From: Theodoxus fluviatilis
Taxonomy: Eukaryota; Mollusca; Gastropoda; Cycloneritida; Neritidae
DNA length: 27,500 nucleotides
Reading direction: 5' to 3'
NCBI GenBank assembly: GCA_034096865.1
Contig: JAWQFJ010014588.1
Location: 1 to 27,500 of the forward strand
A model generated the notes under the pieces. It had not been told where the DNA came from, did no database searches, and saw only the letters and a list, made by a program, of their open reading frames with translations. A program made the position numbers and the translations under genes. How positions within the stretch are numbered: the stretch's first letter is position 1; the number at the start of each line of letters is the position of its first letter. Below, in pieces: positions 10,691 to 21,130 of the stretch.

Positions 10691-12585
10691 TGCGGAGCAG
10701 TACGAAGAAGGAGAGGGAAAGAGGAAGAGGAGGGAAGGGCAAAGCGAACGGCCCGAAGGCGAAGGGAAGGGACACATGGGGAAGGGAAGGAAAGGAGAAG
10801 GGATAGCAGCAAGGGAATGGGAAGAAGAGAAGGTGTGGGGAAGCGCGAAAGGAAGGTCTAGAGGAAGAAGGCAGAGGGCTTATACTCAGAAGGGAAAAGA
10901 GGGAATGTGAAGGAACGGCGAAGGAGGCGGAAGAGCGAAGAAAGAGGTCAAGCGGATAGAGGAAGGGAGCGACGCGCAAGGGAAGGAAGGATAGGCGCAA
11001 GGAAGGGAAGGATGGGGAAGGGAAGGATAGGCGAAGGGAAGCGGCAAGCTCCCCCCAAGAAAAGAGAAGAGAAGGAGAAAGAGAGAGAGAAGAGAGAGAA
11101 GAGAAGAGAAGAGAAGAGAAGAAAAAGAGGAAGAGAGAGATAGAGAGAGAAGAGAAGAGGAAGAGAAGAGAAAGAAGAGAAGGGTAAGGGAGGGAAAAGA
11201 AGGCGAGGGAAGCAGGAAGAGACAAGCAAGGGAAGGAGGGGGAGGGAAAGAAAGAGGGGAGGGAGGGGAGGGGAGGGAGGGGAAGGAAAGGAAGGAAACA
11301 AAAGGGAAGCGAAGCGAAGAGAAGGAAGGGAAGCAGAAGGGAAGGGAAGAAGGGAAGAAGGAAAAGGGAAGGGAAGAGAGGGAAAAGTGAGGGGGGAGGC
11401 GGAAAAGAGGGGAGGGAAAGGAAAAGGAGGGACGGAAGGAAAAGGACGGAAAGAGGGAGCGGAGAGAAGATAGGAAGGGAGGGAAGGCGCAAGGAAGGAG
11501 GAAGGCGAAAGGGAAGGGAAGGGAAGGGAAAGGATAAACGGAAAGGAAGGGAAGGAAGGGCAAGGGAAGGAAGGGAATGGGAAGGGAAGGGAAGGAGAAG
11601 GAGGGAAGGGAAGCGAAAGGAAGGGCAGGGAAGGAAGGGAAGAAGAGGGAGGGAGAAGAAGGGAAGGGAAGGGAAGAGAGGGAAGGAAGGAACGGGAAGG
11701 GGGGAGGGAAGGGAAGGGAGGAGGAAGGAAGGGAAGGGAAGGGAAGGGAAGGGAAATGGGAAGGGAAGGAAGGATAGAGGAAGAGAGAGAAGGAGGGAAG
11801 GGGAAGGGAAGGGAAGAGGGGAGGGAAGGGAAGGAAGGGAAGGAAGGGAAGGGAAGGGAAGGGAAGGAAGGGAAGGAAGGGAAGGGAAGGGAAGGGTAAG
11901 GGAAGGGAAGAGAGGACGGGAGGGAAGGGAAGGATCGGAAGGGAAGAGGAGGGAAAAGAAAGGGAAGGGAAGGGAAGCGGAGGGAAGGGAACGGAAGGGA
12001 AGGGAAGGGAGGGAAGGGAAGGAAGGGAGGAAGACGGAGAGGAGGGGAGAAGAAGGCGAAGGAAGGGGAGAAGGAAGGGAAGGAAGGAAGGAAGGGAAGG
12101 GAAGGGACAGGGAAGGGCAGGAGGAAGGAATGGAAGGGTAAGGGAAGGGAAGGGAAGGGGAGGGGGAGGGGAGAAGAAGAGAAGGGAAGGGAAGGAAGGA
12201 AGGCAAGGGAGGAAGGGGAAAGGGAAGGGAAGGAAGGAAGGAAGGGAAGGAAGGGAAGGAGGAGGGGAGGGGAGAAGAAGGAATAGAGAAGGGAAGGGAA
12301 GAGAGGGAAGGGAAGGAAGGGAAGGGAGGGAGGGAAGGGAAGGGAAGGAGGAAGGGAGGAAGGGCAAGGAAGGGAAGGGAGAGGGAAGGGAGGGAAGGGA
12401 AAGGGAAGGGAAGGGAAGGCGGAGGGAGCGAAGGGAAGGGAAGGGAAGAGAGGGAAGGGAAGGGAAGGGAAGGGAAGGGAAGGGAAGGGAAGGGAAGGGA
12501 AGGAAGGAAGGGAAGGGAAGGGAAGGGAAGGGAAGGGAAGGGAAGGGAAGGGAAGGGAAGGGAAGGAAGAGAAGGAAGAAAGGGG
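10691..12585. repeat. Polypurine GGGAA (AAGGG) pentanucleotide satellite
   Basis: This is a nearly pure purine strand of about 1.9 kb. Between about 12,420 and 12,565 the GGGAA pentamer repeats almost perfectly. Moving left it becomes progressively interrupted, with GGAAG, GGGAGG and GAAGA variants and a GAGAA/AGAGAG patch at 11,055-11,180. All three minus frames are open for hundreds of codons (up to 669) as P/F/S/L repeats, because the pyrimidine complement contains no stop. This is a composition artefact, not a gene. The array ends at a G-rich edge, GGGGGGTTGGGGG, near 12,582-12,594. Confidence 0.95.
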
Positions 12586-12599
12586 GGTTGGGGGTGGGG

Positions 12600-12850
12600 G
12601 ATGAAGTGAGACGCCAAAGGGAGGCCAGAGTTCATCACGGTGCAGCCTGGAGCTCACTCCAGTGGGGACGTGCTCTCCGCCTCGGATTGACCTATTCGCA
12701 TTGCCGCACCAGGCTGCACTGCCAGGGGCGATAACTCATTCCAGTCTTTTTCGTCTGCCATGATCCACCATCTGGTCGACCGTCACCCAACCGGAATGGC
12801 GCCTGATGACACACGTCCAGTGCCTGCGTCTCTGTCTCTGCTTTCCCCGG
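12600..12850. other. Short unique spacer between arrays
   Basis: About 250 bp of mixed-composition DNA separates the pentamer and 13-bp arrays. No feature was recognised. Confidence 0.6.
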
Positions 12851-13492
12851 CCTGATGACGTGGCCTGATGATGTGGTCTGATGACGTGGCCTGATGACGT
12901 AGTCTGATGACGTGGCCTAATGACGTGGCCTGATGATGTGGTCTGATGACGTGGCCTGATGACGTAGTCTGATGACGTGGCCTGATGACGTAGTATGATG
13001 ACGTAGCCTGATGACGCGGTCTGATGACGTGATTTGATGACTTGTTTGATGACGTAGTCTGATGATGTGATCAGATGACGTAGTCTGATGACGTAGCCTG
13101 ATGACGTGGCCTGATGACGTAGTCTGATGACGTAACCTAATGACGTGACCTGATGACGTGGCCTGATGACGTGGCCTAATGACGTGGCCTGATGACATGG
13201 CCTGATGACGTAGCCTGATGACGTGGCCTGTTGACGTGACTTGATGACGTAGCCTGATGACGTGGCCTTATGACGTGGCTTGATGACGTGGCCTTATGAC
13301 GTGGTCTGATGACGTGGTCTGATGACGTGGTCTGATGACGTGGTCTGATGACGTGGTTTGATGACGTGGTCTGATGATGTGATCGAATGACGTGGTTTGA
13401 TGACGTGGCCTGATGACGTAGCCTGATGACTTGGTCTGATGACGTAGTATGGTGGCGTGGCCTGATGACGTGGCCTGATGACGTGGACACAT
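12851..13492. repeat. 13-bp tandem array, unit CTGATGACGTGGC
   Basis: About 49 copies of the 13-mer lie head to tail. Common variants are GTGGT, GTAGC and GTAGT at the unit join and TGATGATG in place of TGATGACG. Most copies keep TGACGT. Minus frames (for example 13,176-13,604) translate to a 13-residue S/H/V/I/R/Q/T pattern because 3 x 13 bp returns to frame. There is no sign of a real protein: the unit length is not a multiple of three and codon choice follows the repeat. Confidence 0.95.
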
Positions 13493-14078
13493 CACAGTGT
13501 ACGTCACAGTGTCTTACTCCTCCCGCTGTGCCTGTCTCCATGTCCACAGCCAGACATTCTTCAGGCAGAAAAAACAACAGCAAGCCGCGTGCCGACAGGG
13601 TCAACGCTCTTTGTGGCAGCCATATATGTAAGTGTCAGCCGTGAATTTATGACCTGACCTGCAACTGTTGCAGCGCCGTCCCGCTGATAAATGACAATGT
13701 TGTCTGTTGACGCGGAAAAAAGCCGAGGCTTAAGATGTGGGCCCACCTGAAGGGACCCCCCCCCCTCGAGACGAGAGGAGGTCAGGACGCCATGTTGAGA
13801 CCACGCAGTGCCTGGTCTGCGTTCCTTACCAGACGTATCTGTCGTCGGGGAAAGTCATCCGGTTTTGTATGCATTGTCGTGCAAAGACATGTGTGTACAC
13901 CTTCATGGACACTGCATTCATCCTTGTCACAAAAGAGTGCAGCAAATAAGCTTGATTTCTCTCCCCCACACACACCCACACCCACACCCACACCCACACC
14001 CACAACCCCACCCGCATCCCCAACCTGGCAGTGAAGTGGTCTGACGCGTTGTGGCGCACAGGACAACACTACTGCTGC
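13493..14078. other. Unique spacer with C runs and a CACCCA tract; no supported gene
   Basis: No conserved protein was recognised. A C run lies at about 13,757-13,764. Open frames at 13,735-14,034 owe their C-terminal P/T/H richness to the CACCCA repeat. Confidence 0.55.
13964..14004. repeat. CACCCA hexanucleotide microsatellite
   Basis: About six near-perfect CACCCA copies follow a short CA run. The tract lies about 75 bp upstream of the 29-bp array. Confidence 0.9.
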
Positions 14079-17000
14079 ATCCGCGACTTGTCATCCACTC
14101 CAGGGCCTGGCACCACTTTACATCCACTCCAGAGCCTCGCACCACTTTACATCCACTCCAGGGCCCCGCACTACTTTACATCCACTCCAGGGCCCCGCAC
14201 CACTTTACATCCACTCCAGGGCCTGGCACCACTCTACATCCACTCCAGGGCCCCGCACCACTTTACATCCACTCCAGGGCCTGGCACCACTCTACATCCA
14301 CTCCAGGGCCCCGCACCACTTTACATCCACTCCAGGGCCTCGCACTACTTTACATCCACTTCAGAGCCTGGCACCACTTTACATCCACTCCAGGGCCTGG
14401 CACCACTCTACATCCACTCCAGGGCCCCGCACCACTTTACATCCACTCCAGAGCCCCGCACCACTTTACATCCACTCCAGGGCCCCGCACCACTTTACAT
14501 CCACTCCAGGGCCCCGCACCACTTTACATCCACTCCAGGGCCTCGCACTACTTTACATCCACTTCAGAGCCTGGCACCACTCTACATCCACTCCAGGGCC
14601 TGGTACCAGTCTACATCCACTCAAGGGCCCCGCACTACTTTACATCCACTCCAGGGCCCCGCACCACTTTACATCCACTCCAGGGCCCCGCACCACTTTA
14701 CATCCGCGACTTGTCATCCACTCCAGGGCCCCGCACTACTTTACATCCACTCCAGGGCCTCGCACTACTTTACATCCACTCCAGGGCCCCGCACTACTTT
14801 ACATCCACTCCAGGGCCTGGCACCACTTTACATCCACTCCAGGGCCCCGCACTACTTTACATCCACTCCAGGGCCTGGCACCACTTTACATCCACTCCAG
14901 GGCCCCGCACCACTTTACATCCACTCCAGGGCCCCGCACCACTTTACATCCGCGACTTGTCATCCACTCCAGGGCCCCGCACTACTTTACATCCACTCCA
15001 GGGCCCCGCACCACTTTACATCCACTACGGCCCGCACTTTACATCCACTCCAGGGCCCCGCACCACTTACTCCACTCAGGCCCCCACTACTTACATCCAC
15101 TCCAGGGCCTGGCACCACTTTACATCCACTCCAGGGCCCCGCACCACTTTACATCCACTCCAGGGCCCCGCACCACTTTACATCCACTCCAGGGCCTCGC
15201 ACTACTTTACATCCACTTCAGAGCCTGGCACCACTTTACATCCACTCCAGGGCCTCGCACCACTTTACATCCACTCCAGGGCCCCGCACCACTTTACATC
15301 CACTCCAGGGCCTGGCACCACTTTACATCCGCGACTTGTCATCCACTCCAGGGCCCCGCACTACTTTACATCCACTCCAGGGCCCCGCACCACTTTACAT
15401 CCACTCCAGGGCCCCGCACCACTTTACATCCGCGACTTGTCATCCACTCCAGGGCCCCGCACTACTTTACATCCACTCCAGGGCCCCGCACCACTTTACA
15501 TCCACTCCAGGGCCTGGCACCACTTTACATCCACTCCAGGGCCTGGCACCACTTTACATCCACTCCAGGGCCTGGCACCACTCTACATCCACTCCAGGGC
15601 CCCGCACCACTTTACATCCACTCCAGGGCCTGGCACCACTCTACATCCACTCCAGGGCCCCGCACTACTTTACATCCACTCCAGGGCCCCGCACCACTTT
15701 ACATCCACTCCAGGGCCCCGCACCACTTTACATCCGCGACTTGTCATCCACTCCAGGGCCCCGCACCACTTTACATCCACTCCAATGCCTCGCACTACTT
15801 TACATCCACTCCAGGGCCCCGCACTACTTTACATCCACTCCAGGGCCTGGCACCACTTTACATCCACTCCAGGGCCCCGCACTACTTTACATCCACTCCA
15901 GGGCCTGGCACCACTTTACATCCACTCCAGGGCCCCGCACCACTTTACATCCACTCCAGGGCCCCGCACCACTTTACATCCGCGACTTGTCATCCACTCC
16001 AGGGCCCCGCACTACTTTACATCCACTCCAGGGCCTCGCACCACTTTACATCCGCGACTTGTCATCCACTCCAGGGCCCCGCACTACTTTACATCCACTC
16101 CAGGGCCCCGCACCACTTTACATCCACTCCAGGGCCCCGCACTACTTTACATCCACTCCAGGGCCTGGCACCACTTTACATCCACTCCAGGGCCCCGCAC
16201 CACTTTACATCCACTCCAGGGCCCCGCACCACTTTACATCCACTCCAGGGCCTCGCACTACTTTACATCCACTTCAGAGCCTGGCACCACTTTACATCCA
16301 CTCCAGGGCCTGGCACCACTTTACATCCACTCCAGGGCCCCGCACCACTTTACATCCACTCCAGGGCCTGGCACCACTTTACATCCGCGACTTGTCATCC
16401 ACTCCAGGGCCCCGCACTACTTTACATCCACTCCAGGGCCCCGCACTACTTTACATCCACTCCAGGGCCCCGCACCACTTTACATCCGCGACTTGTCATC
16501 CACTCCAGGGCCCCGCACTACTTTACATCCACTCCAGGGCCCCGCACCACTTTACATCCACTCCAGGGCCCCGCACCACTTTACATCCACTCCAGGGCCT
16601 GGCACCACTTTACATCCACTCCAGGGCCCGCACCACTTTACATCCACTCCAGGGCCTGGCACCACTTTACATCCACTCCAGGGCCCCGCACCACTTTACA
16701 TCCACTCCAGGGCCCCGCACCACTTTACATCCACTCCAGGGCCCCGCACTACTTTACATCCACTCCAGGGCCCCGCACTACTTTACATCCACTCCAGGGC
16801 CTGGCACCACTTTACATCCGCGACTTGTCATCCACTCCAGGGCCTGGCACACTTACATCCACTCCATGCCCCGCACTACTTTACATCCACTCCAGGGCCC
16901 CGCACCACTTTACATCCACTCCAGGGCCTGGCACCACTTTACATCCACTCCAGGGCCTGGCACCACTTTACATCCACTCCAGGGCCTGGCACCACTTTAC

Positions 17001-18262
17001 ATCCACTCCAGGGCCCCGCACCACTTTACATCCACTCCAGGGCCCCGCACTACTTTACATCCACTCCAGGGCCCCGCACCACTTTACATCCACTCCAGGG
17101 CCCCGCACTACTTTACATCCACTCCAGGGCCCCGCACCACTTTACATCCACTCCAGGGCCTGGCACCACTTTACATCCACTCCAGGTCCCCGCACCACTT
17201 TACATCCACTCCAGGGCCCCGCACCACTTTACATCCACTCCAGGGCCCCGCACTACTTTACATCCACTCCAGGGCCTGGCACCACTTTACATCCACTCCA
17301 GGGCCCCGCACCACTTTACATCCACTCCAGGGCCCCGCACCACTTTACATCCACTCCAGGGCCTCGCACCACTTTACATCCACTCCAGGGCCCCGCACTA
17401 CTTTACATCCACTCCAGGGCCCCGCACCACTTTACATCCACTCCAGGGCCCCGCACCACTTTACATCCACTCCAGGGCCTGGCACCACTTTACATCCACT
17501 CCAGGGCCCCGCACCACTTTACATCCACTCCAGGGCCCCGCACTACTTTACATCCACTCCAGGGCCCCGCACCACTTTACATCCACTCCAGGGCCCCGCA
17601 CCACTTCACATCCACTCCAGGGCCCCGCACTACTTTACATCCACTCCAGGGCCTGGCACCACTTTACATCCACTCCAGGGCCCCGCACTACTTTACATCC
17701 ACTCCAGGGCCCCGCACCACTTTACATCCACTCCAGGGCCCCGCACCACTTTACATCCGCGACTTGTCATCCACTCCAGGGCCTGGCACCACTTTACATC
17801 CACTCCAGGGCCCCGCACCACTTTACATCCACTCCAGGGCCTGGCACCACTTTACATCCACTCCAGGGCCTGGCACCACTTTACATCCACTCCAGGGCCT
17901 CGCACCACTTTACATCCACTCCAGGGCCTGGCACCACTTTACATCCACTCCAGGGCCTGGCACCACTTTACATCCGCGACTTGTCATCCACTCCAGGGCC
18001 TGGCACCACTTTACATCCACTCCAGGGCCTGGCACCACTTTACATCCACTCCAGGGCCTGGCACCACTTTACATCCACTCCAGGGCCCCGCACTACTTTA
18101 CATCCACTCCAGGGCCCCGCACCACTTTACATCCACTCCAGGGCCTCGCACCACTTTACATCCACTCCAGGGCCTGGCACCACTTTATATCCACTCCAGG
18201 GCCCCGCACCACTTTACATCCGCGACTTGTCATCCACTCCAGGGCCCCGCACTACTTTGCAC
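14079..18262. repeat. 29-bp minisatellite with 43-bp variant units and higher-order duplications
   Basis: Roughly 140 copies of a 29-bp unit made of TCCACTCCAGGGCC, then CCGCAC or TGGCAC, then CACTTTACA (or TACTTTACA). Fourteen units carry a 14-bp insert, GCGACTTGTCATCC, after ACATCC. These lie near 14,087, 14,705, 14,951, 15,330, 15,431, 15,735, 15,981, 16,053, 16,386, 16,487, 16,819, 17,758, 17,975 and 18,222. Both the first and the last units of the array are of this type. Blocks recur at offsets of 1030 and 1056 bp. Small deletions disrupt the register at about 15,020-15,110 and 16,845-16,870. The plus strand has no stop in any frame over most of the array (frames of 1411 and 1409 codons), because the unit is stop-free in all three registers. 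I treat these frames as non-genic. Confidence 0.95.
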
Positions 18263-18340
18263 TTGACCCCTGACAGTTGAACCACTTGAGCTACACGTTA
18301 TGAGCGACTGACGACAAGCGCGGCAACAGACGACAAAACG
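18263..18340. other. Unique spacer between 29-bp and 40-bp arrays
   Basis: About 78 bp with no recognised feature. All plus frames of the 29-bp array close within its first 20 bp. Confidence 0.6.
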
Positions 18341-18545
18341 ACATAGATAGCAGTACTCCAGCATCCCCTCTCCTGGGGAGTGATAGATAGCAGCACTCCA
18401 GCATCCCCTCTCCTGGGGAGTGATAGATAGCAGCACTCCAGCATCCCCTCTCCTGGGGAGTGATAGATAGCAGCACTCCAGCATCCCCTCTCCTGGGGAG
18501 TGATAGATAGCAGCACTCCAGCATCCCCTCTCCTGGGGAGTGATC
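18341..18545. repeat. 40-bp tandem repeat, 5 copies
   Basis: Five almost identical 40-bp units are made of TGATAGATAGCAGCACTCCA followed by GCATCCCCTCTCCTGGGGAG. The first copy differs by one base (CAGTACTCC). TCCCC and GGGGA within each unit can pair around a 6-nt TCTCCT loop. The near-identity of the copies suggests recent amplification. Confidence 0.95.
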
Positions 18546-18649
18546 CAACCCCATGCATGCTCGCCGCCTCACAAAAGGGTTGATTGCGCAACAGTGTGCC
18601 GTCACTGCTTGTACTGCTACCGGGCTTTCCTCCTGGGTGGGGAGGGCAG
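18546..18649. other. Unique spacer between 40-bp and 19-bp arrays
   Basis: About 100 bp of sequence with no recognised feature. Confidence 0.6.
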
Positions 18650-19152
18650 CGAGAGTTCAGCACCTTGCCAGGAAGGCAGCATCTTGCCAGAAAGGCAGTA
18701 CCTTGCCAGCAAGGCAGCATCTTGCCAGAAAGGCAGCATCTTGCCAGAAAGGCAGTACCTTGCCAGCAAGGCAGCATCTTGCCAGAAAGGCAGCATCTTG
18801 CCAGAAAGGCAGCATCTTGCAAGCAAGGCAGCACCTTGCCAGAAAGGCAGTACCTTGCCAGCAAGGCAGCATCTTGCCAGCAAGGCAGTACCTTGCCAGG
18901 AAGGCAGTACCTTGCCAGGAAGGCAATACCTTGCCAGCAAGGCAGCATCTTGCCAGAAAGGCAGTGCCTTGCCAGGAAGGCAGCACCTTGCCAGCAAGGC
19001 AGCATCTTGCCAGAAAGGCAGTACCTTGCCAGGAAGGCAGCACCTTGCGAGCAAGGTAGCATCTTGCCAGGAAGGCAGTACCTTGATAGGAAGGCAGTAC
19101 CTTGCCAGGAAGGCAGCACCTTGCCAGGAAGGCAGCATCTTGCCAAAAAGGA
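18650..19152. repeat. 19-bp minisatellite, ~26 copies
   Basis: The unit is CAGCATCTTGCCAGAAAGG, alternating with a CAGTACCTTGCCAGCAAGG or CAGTACCTTGCCAGGAAGG form. TGCC and GGCA flank a 5-nt loop in most units, and CCTTG/CAAGG pair in the GCAAGG variant, so each unit can fold into a small hairpin. All three plus frames are open and give the same 19-residue repeat in shifted phase. There is no independent evidence of a gene. Confidence 0.95.
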
Positions 19153-21013
19153 CATAATGCGTGTGAGAGATGTTTGTGTGAACAGTATACGTGTGAGAGA
19201 TGTTTGTGTGGGCAGTATACGTGAGAGAGGTTTGTGTGGGCAGTATACGTGAGAGAGGTTTGTGTGGGCAGTGTACGTGAGAGAGGTTTGTGTGGACAGT
19301 ATACGTGTGAGAGGTTTGTGTGCACAGTATACGTGTGAGAGATGTTTGTGTGGACAGTATACGTGTGAGAGATGTTTGTGTGCACAGTAGACGTGTGAGA
19401 GATGTTTGTGTGAACAGTATACGTGTGAGAGAAGTTTGTGTGGACAGTATACGTGTGAGAGATGTTTGTGTGGACAGTATACGTGTGAGAGATGTTTGTG
19501 TGGACAGTATTCGTGTGAGAGATGATTGTGTGGGCAGTATACGTGTGAGAGAGGTTTGTGTGGGCAGTATACGTGTGAGAGATGTTTGTGTGGACATAAT
19601 GCGTATGAGAGATGTTTGTGTGAAAAGTGTACGTGTGAGAGATGTTTGTGTGGACAGTATACGTGTGAGAGATATTTGTGTGGACATAATGCGTATGAGA
19701 GATGTTTGTGTGGACAGTATACGTGTGAGAGATGTTTGTGTGGACAGTGTACGTGTGAGAGATGTTTGTGTGGACAGTATACGTGTGAGAGATGTTTGTG
19801 TGGACATAATGCGTATGAGAGATGTTTGTGTGGACAGTGTACGTGTGAGAGATGTTTGTGTGGACAGTGTACGTGTGAGAGATGTTTGTGTGGACAGTAT
19901 ACGTGTGAGAGATGTTTGTGTGGACAGTATTCGTGTGAGAGATGTTTGTGTGGACAGTATACGTGTGAGAGATGTTTGTGTGGACAGTATTCGTGTGAGA
20001 GATTTTTGTGTGGGCAGTATACGTGTGAGAGATGTTTGTGTGGGCATAATGCGTGTGAGAGAGGTTTGTGTGGACAGTATACGTGTGAGAGAGGTTTGTG
20101 TGGACAGTATACGTGTGAGAGGTTTGTGTGGACAGTATACGTGAGAGAGGTTTGTGTGGACAGTATACGTGTGAGAGGTTTGTGTGGACAGTGTACGTGT
20201 GAGAGGTTTGTGTGGACAGTGTACGTGTGAGAGGTTTGTGTGCACAGTATACGTGTGAGAGATTTCTTTGTGGACAGTATGCTTGTGTGAGGTTTGTGTG
20301 GACAGTATACGTGTGAGAGATGTTTGTGTGGACAGTAGACGTGTGAGAGATTTGTGTGGACAGTATACGTGTGAGAGAGGTTTGTGTGGACAGTGTACGT
20401 GTGAGAGATGTTTGTGTGGACAGTATACGTGTGAGAGAGGTTTGTGTGGACAGTGTACGTGTGAGAGGTTTGTGTGGACAGTATACGTGTGAGAGATGTT
20501 TGTGTGGACAGTAGACGTGTGAGAGATGTTTGTGTGGGCAGTATGCGTGTGAGAGAGGTTTGTGTGGACAGTATACGTGTGAGAGATGATTGTGTGGACA
20601 GTATACGTGTGAGAGATGTTTGTGTGGACAGTATACGTGTGAGGGATGTTTGTGTGGACATAATGCGTGTGAGAGATGTTTGTGTGGACAGTATTCGTGT
20701 GAGAGATGTTTTTGTGGACAGCATACGTGTGAGAGATGTTTGTGTGGACAGTATACGTGTGAGAGAGGTTTGTGTGGACAGTATACGTGTGAGAGAGGTT
20801 TGTGTGGACAGTATACGTGTGAGAGATGTCTTTGTGGACAATATACGTGTGAGAGATGTTTGTGTGGACAGTATACGTGTGAGAGATGTTTGTGTGGGCA
20901 GTATACGTGTGAGTGATGTTTGTGTGGGCAGTATGCGTGTGAGAAATGTCTTTGTGGCCAGTATACGTGTGAGAGGTTTGTGTGGACAGTTTACGTGTGA
21001 GAGGTTTGTGTGG
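19153..21013. repeat. 30-bp minisatellite, left block (~62 copies)
   Basis: The unit is ACGTGTGAGAGATG followed by TTTGTGTGGACAGTAT. Variants include GTGTACG, GTATTCG and CATAATGCG in place of GTATACG, and a 28-bp form lacking two bases (GAGAGGTTTG), which clusters at both ends of this block and around 20,120-20,300. It abuts the 19-bp array with no spacer. Because 30 is a multiple of three, five of six frames stay open for long stretches, giving C/V/R/D-rich or T/H/S-rich decapeptide repeats. One plus frame has a TGA in every unit. No gene is inferred. Confidence 0.95.

Positions 21014-21087
<74 letters not shown>
21014..21087. repeat. TAA trinucleotide microsatellite (LINE tail)
   Basis: A perfect ATA/TAA run of 74 bp lies directly between the 30-bp array and the LINE 3' end. 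In LINE orientation it reads as a TTA tail. CR1/L2-type elements end in short tandem repeats rather than poly-A, which fits. Confidence 0.95.
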
Positions 21088-21088
<1 letters not shown>

Positions 21089-21099
21089 GATATTTATAT

Positions 21100-21130
21100 A
21101 GCGCTTATTCTCAGGTGAGCTCTAAGCGCT
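21100..21130 (-). other. Terminal hairpin of the LINE 3' end
   Basis: AGCGCTTA (21,100-21,107) and TAAGCGCT (21,123-21,130) are perfect inverted repeats with a 15-nt loop. The loop itself contains CTCA-GG-TGAG, able to extend the stem. It sits beside TATTTATATAGCGC, next to the microsatellite tail. Hairpins at this position are recognised by the element's own reverse transcriptase in stringent-type LINEs. That role is inferred here. Confidence 0.75.

Noticed and set aside
10629..12657. Minus-strand open frames of 669, 569 and 493 codons
   Set aside because: They are P/F/S/L repeats dictated by the pyrimidine complement of the GGGAA tract. All three frames are open together and none has a domain or normal codon usage.
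13176..13604. Minus-strand 142-codon frame reaching unique DNA beside the 13-bp array
   Set aside because: Only about 45 N-terminal residues are outside the array and show no motif; the rest is the 13-mer translated.
13964..14004. Interstitial telomeric repeat
   Set aside because: The unit is CACCCA, not CCCTAA (animal telomere), and it grades from a CA run, so it is a simple microsatellite.
14079..18262. CRISPR array
   Set aside because: Units are contiguous with no unique spacers, the 14-bp insert is always the same, and the context is eukaryotic with no cas genes.
14031..18280. Plus-strand open frames of 1411 and 1409 codons
   Set aside because: They overlap in different registers and give the same 29-residue repeat. 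Openness follows from a stop-free 29-bp unit. There is no signal peptide or domain, and the first ~20 codons are arbitrary flank.
19526..20230. Cysteine-rich repeat frame (CERCLCGQYT) resembling a knottin or EGF-like protein
   Set aside because: The cysteine spacing comes from the TGT codons of the repeat. Other frames of the same DNA are equally open and there is no signal peptide.
18298..20841. Minus-strand open frames of 847 and 542 codons
   Set aside because: They run across three unrelated satellites (30-, 19- and 40-bp), so no single protein could be under selection. The T/S/H/L-rich decapeptides are the complement of the 30-bp unit.
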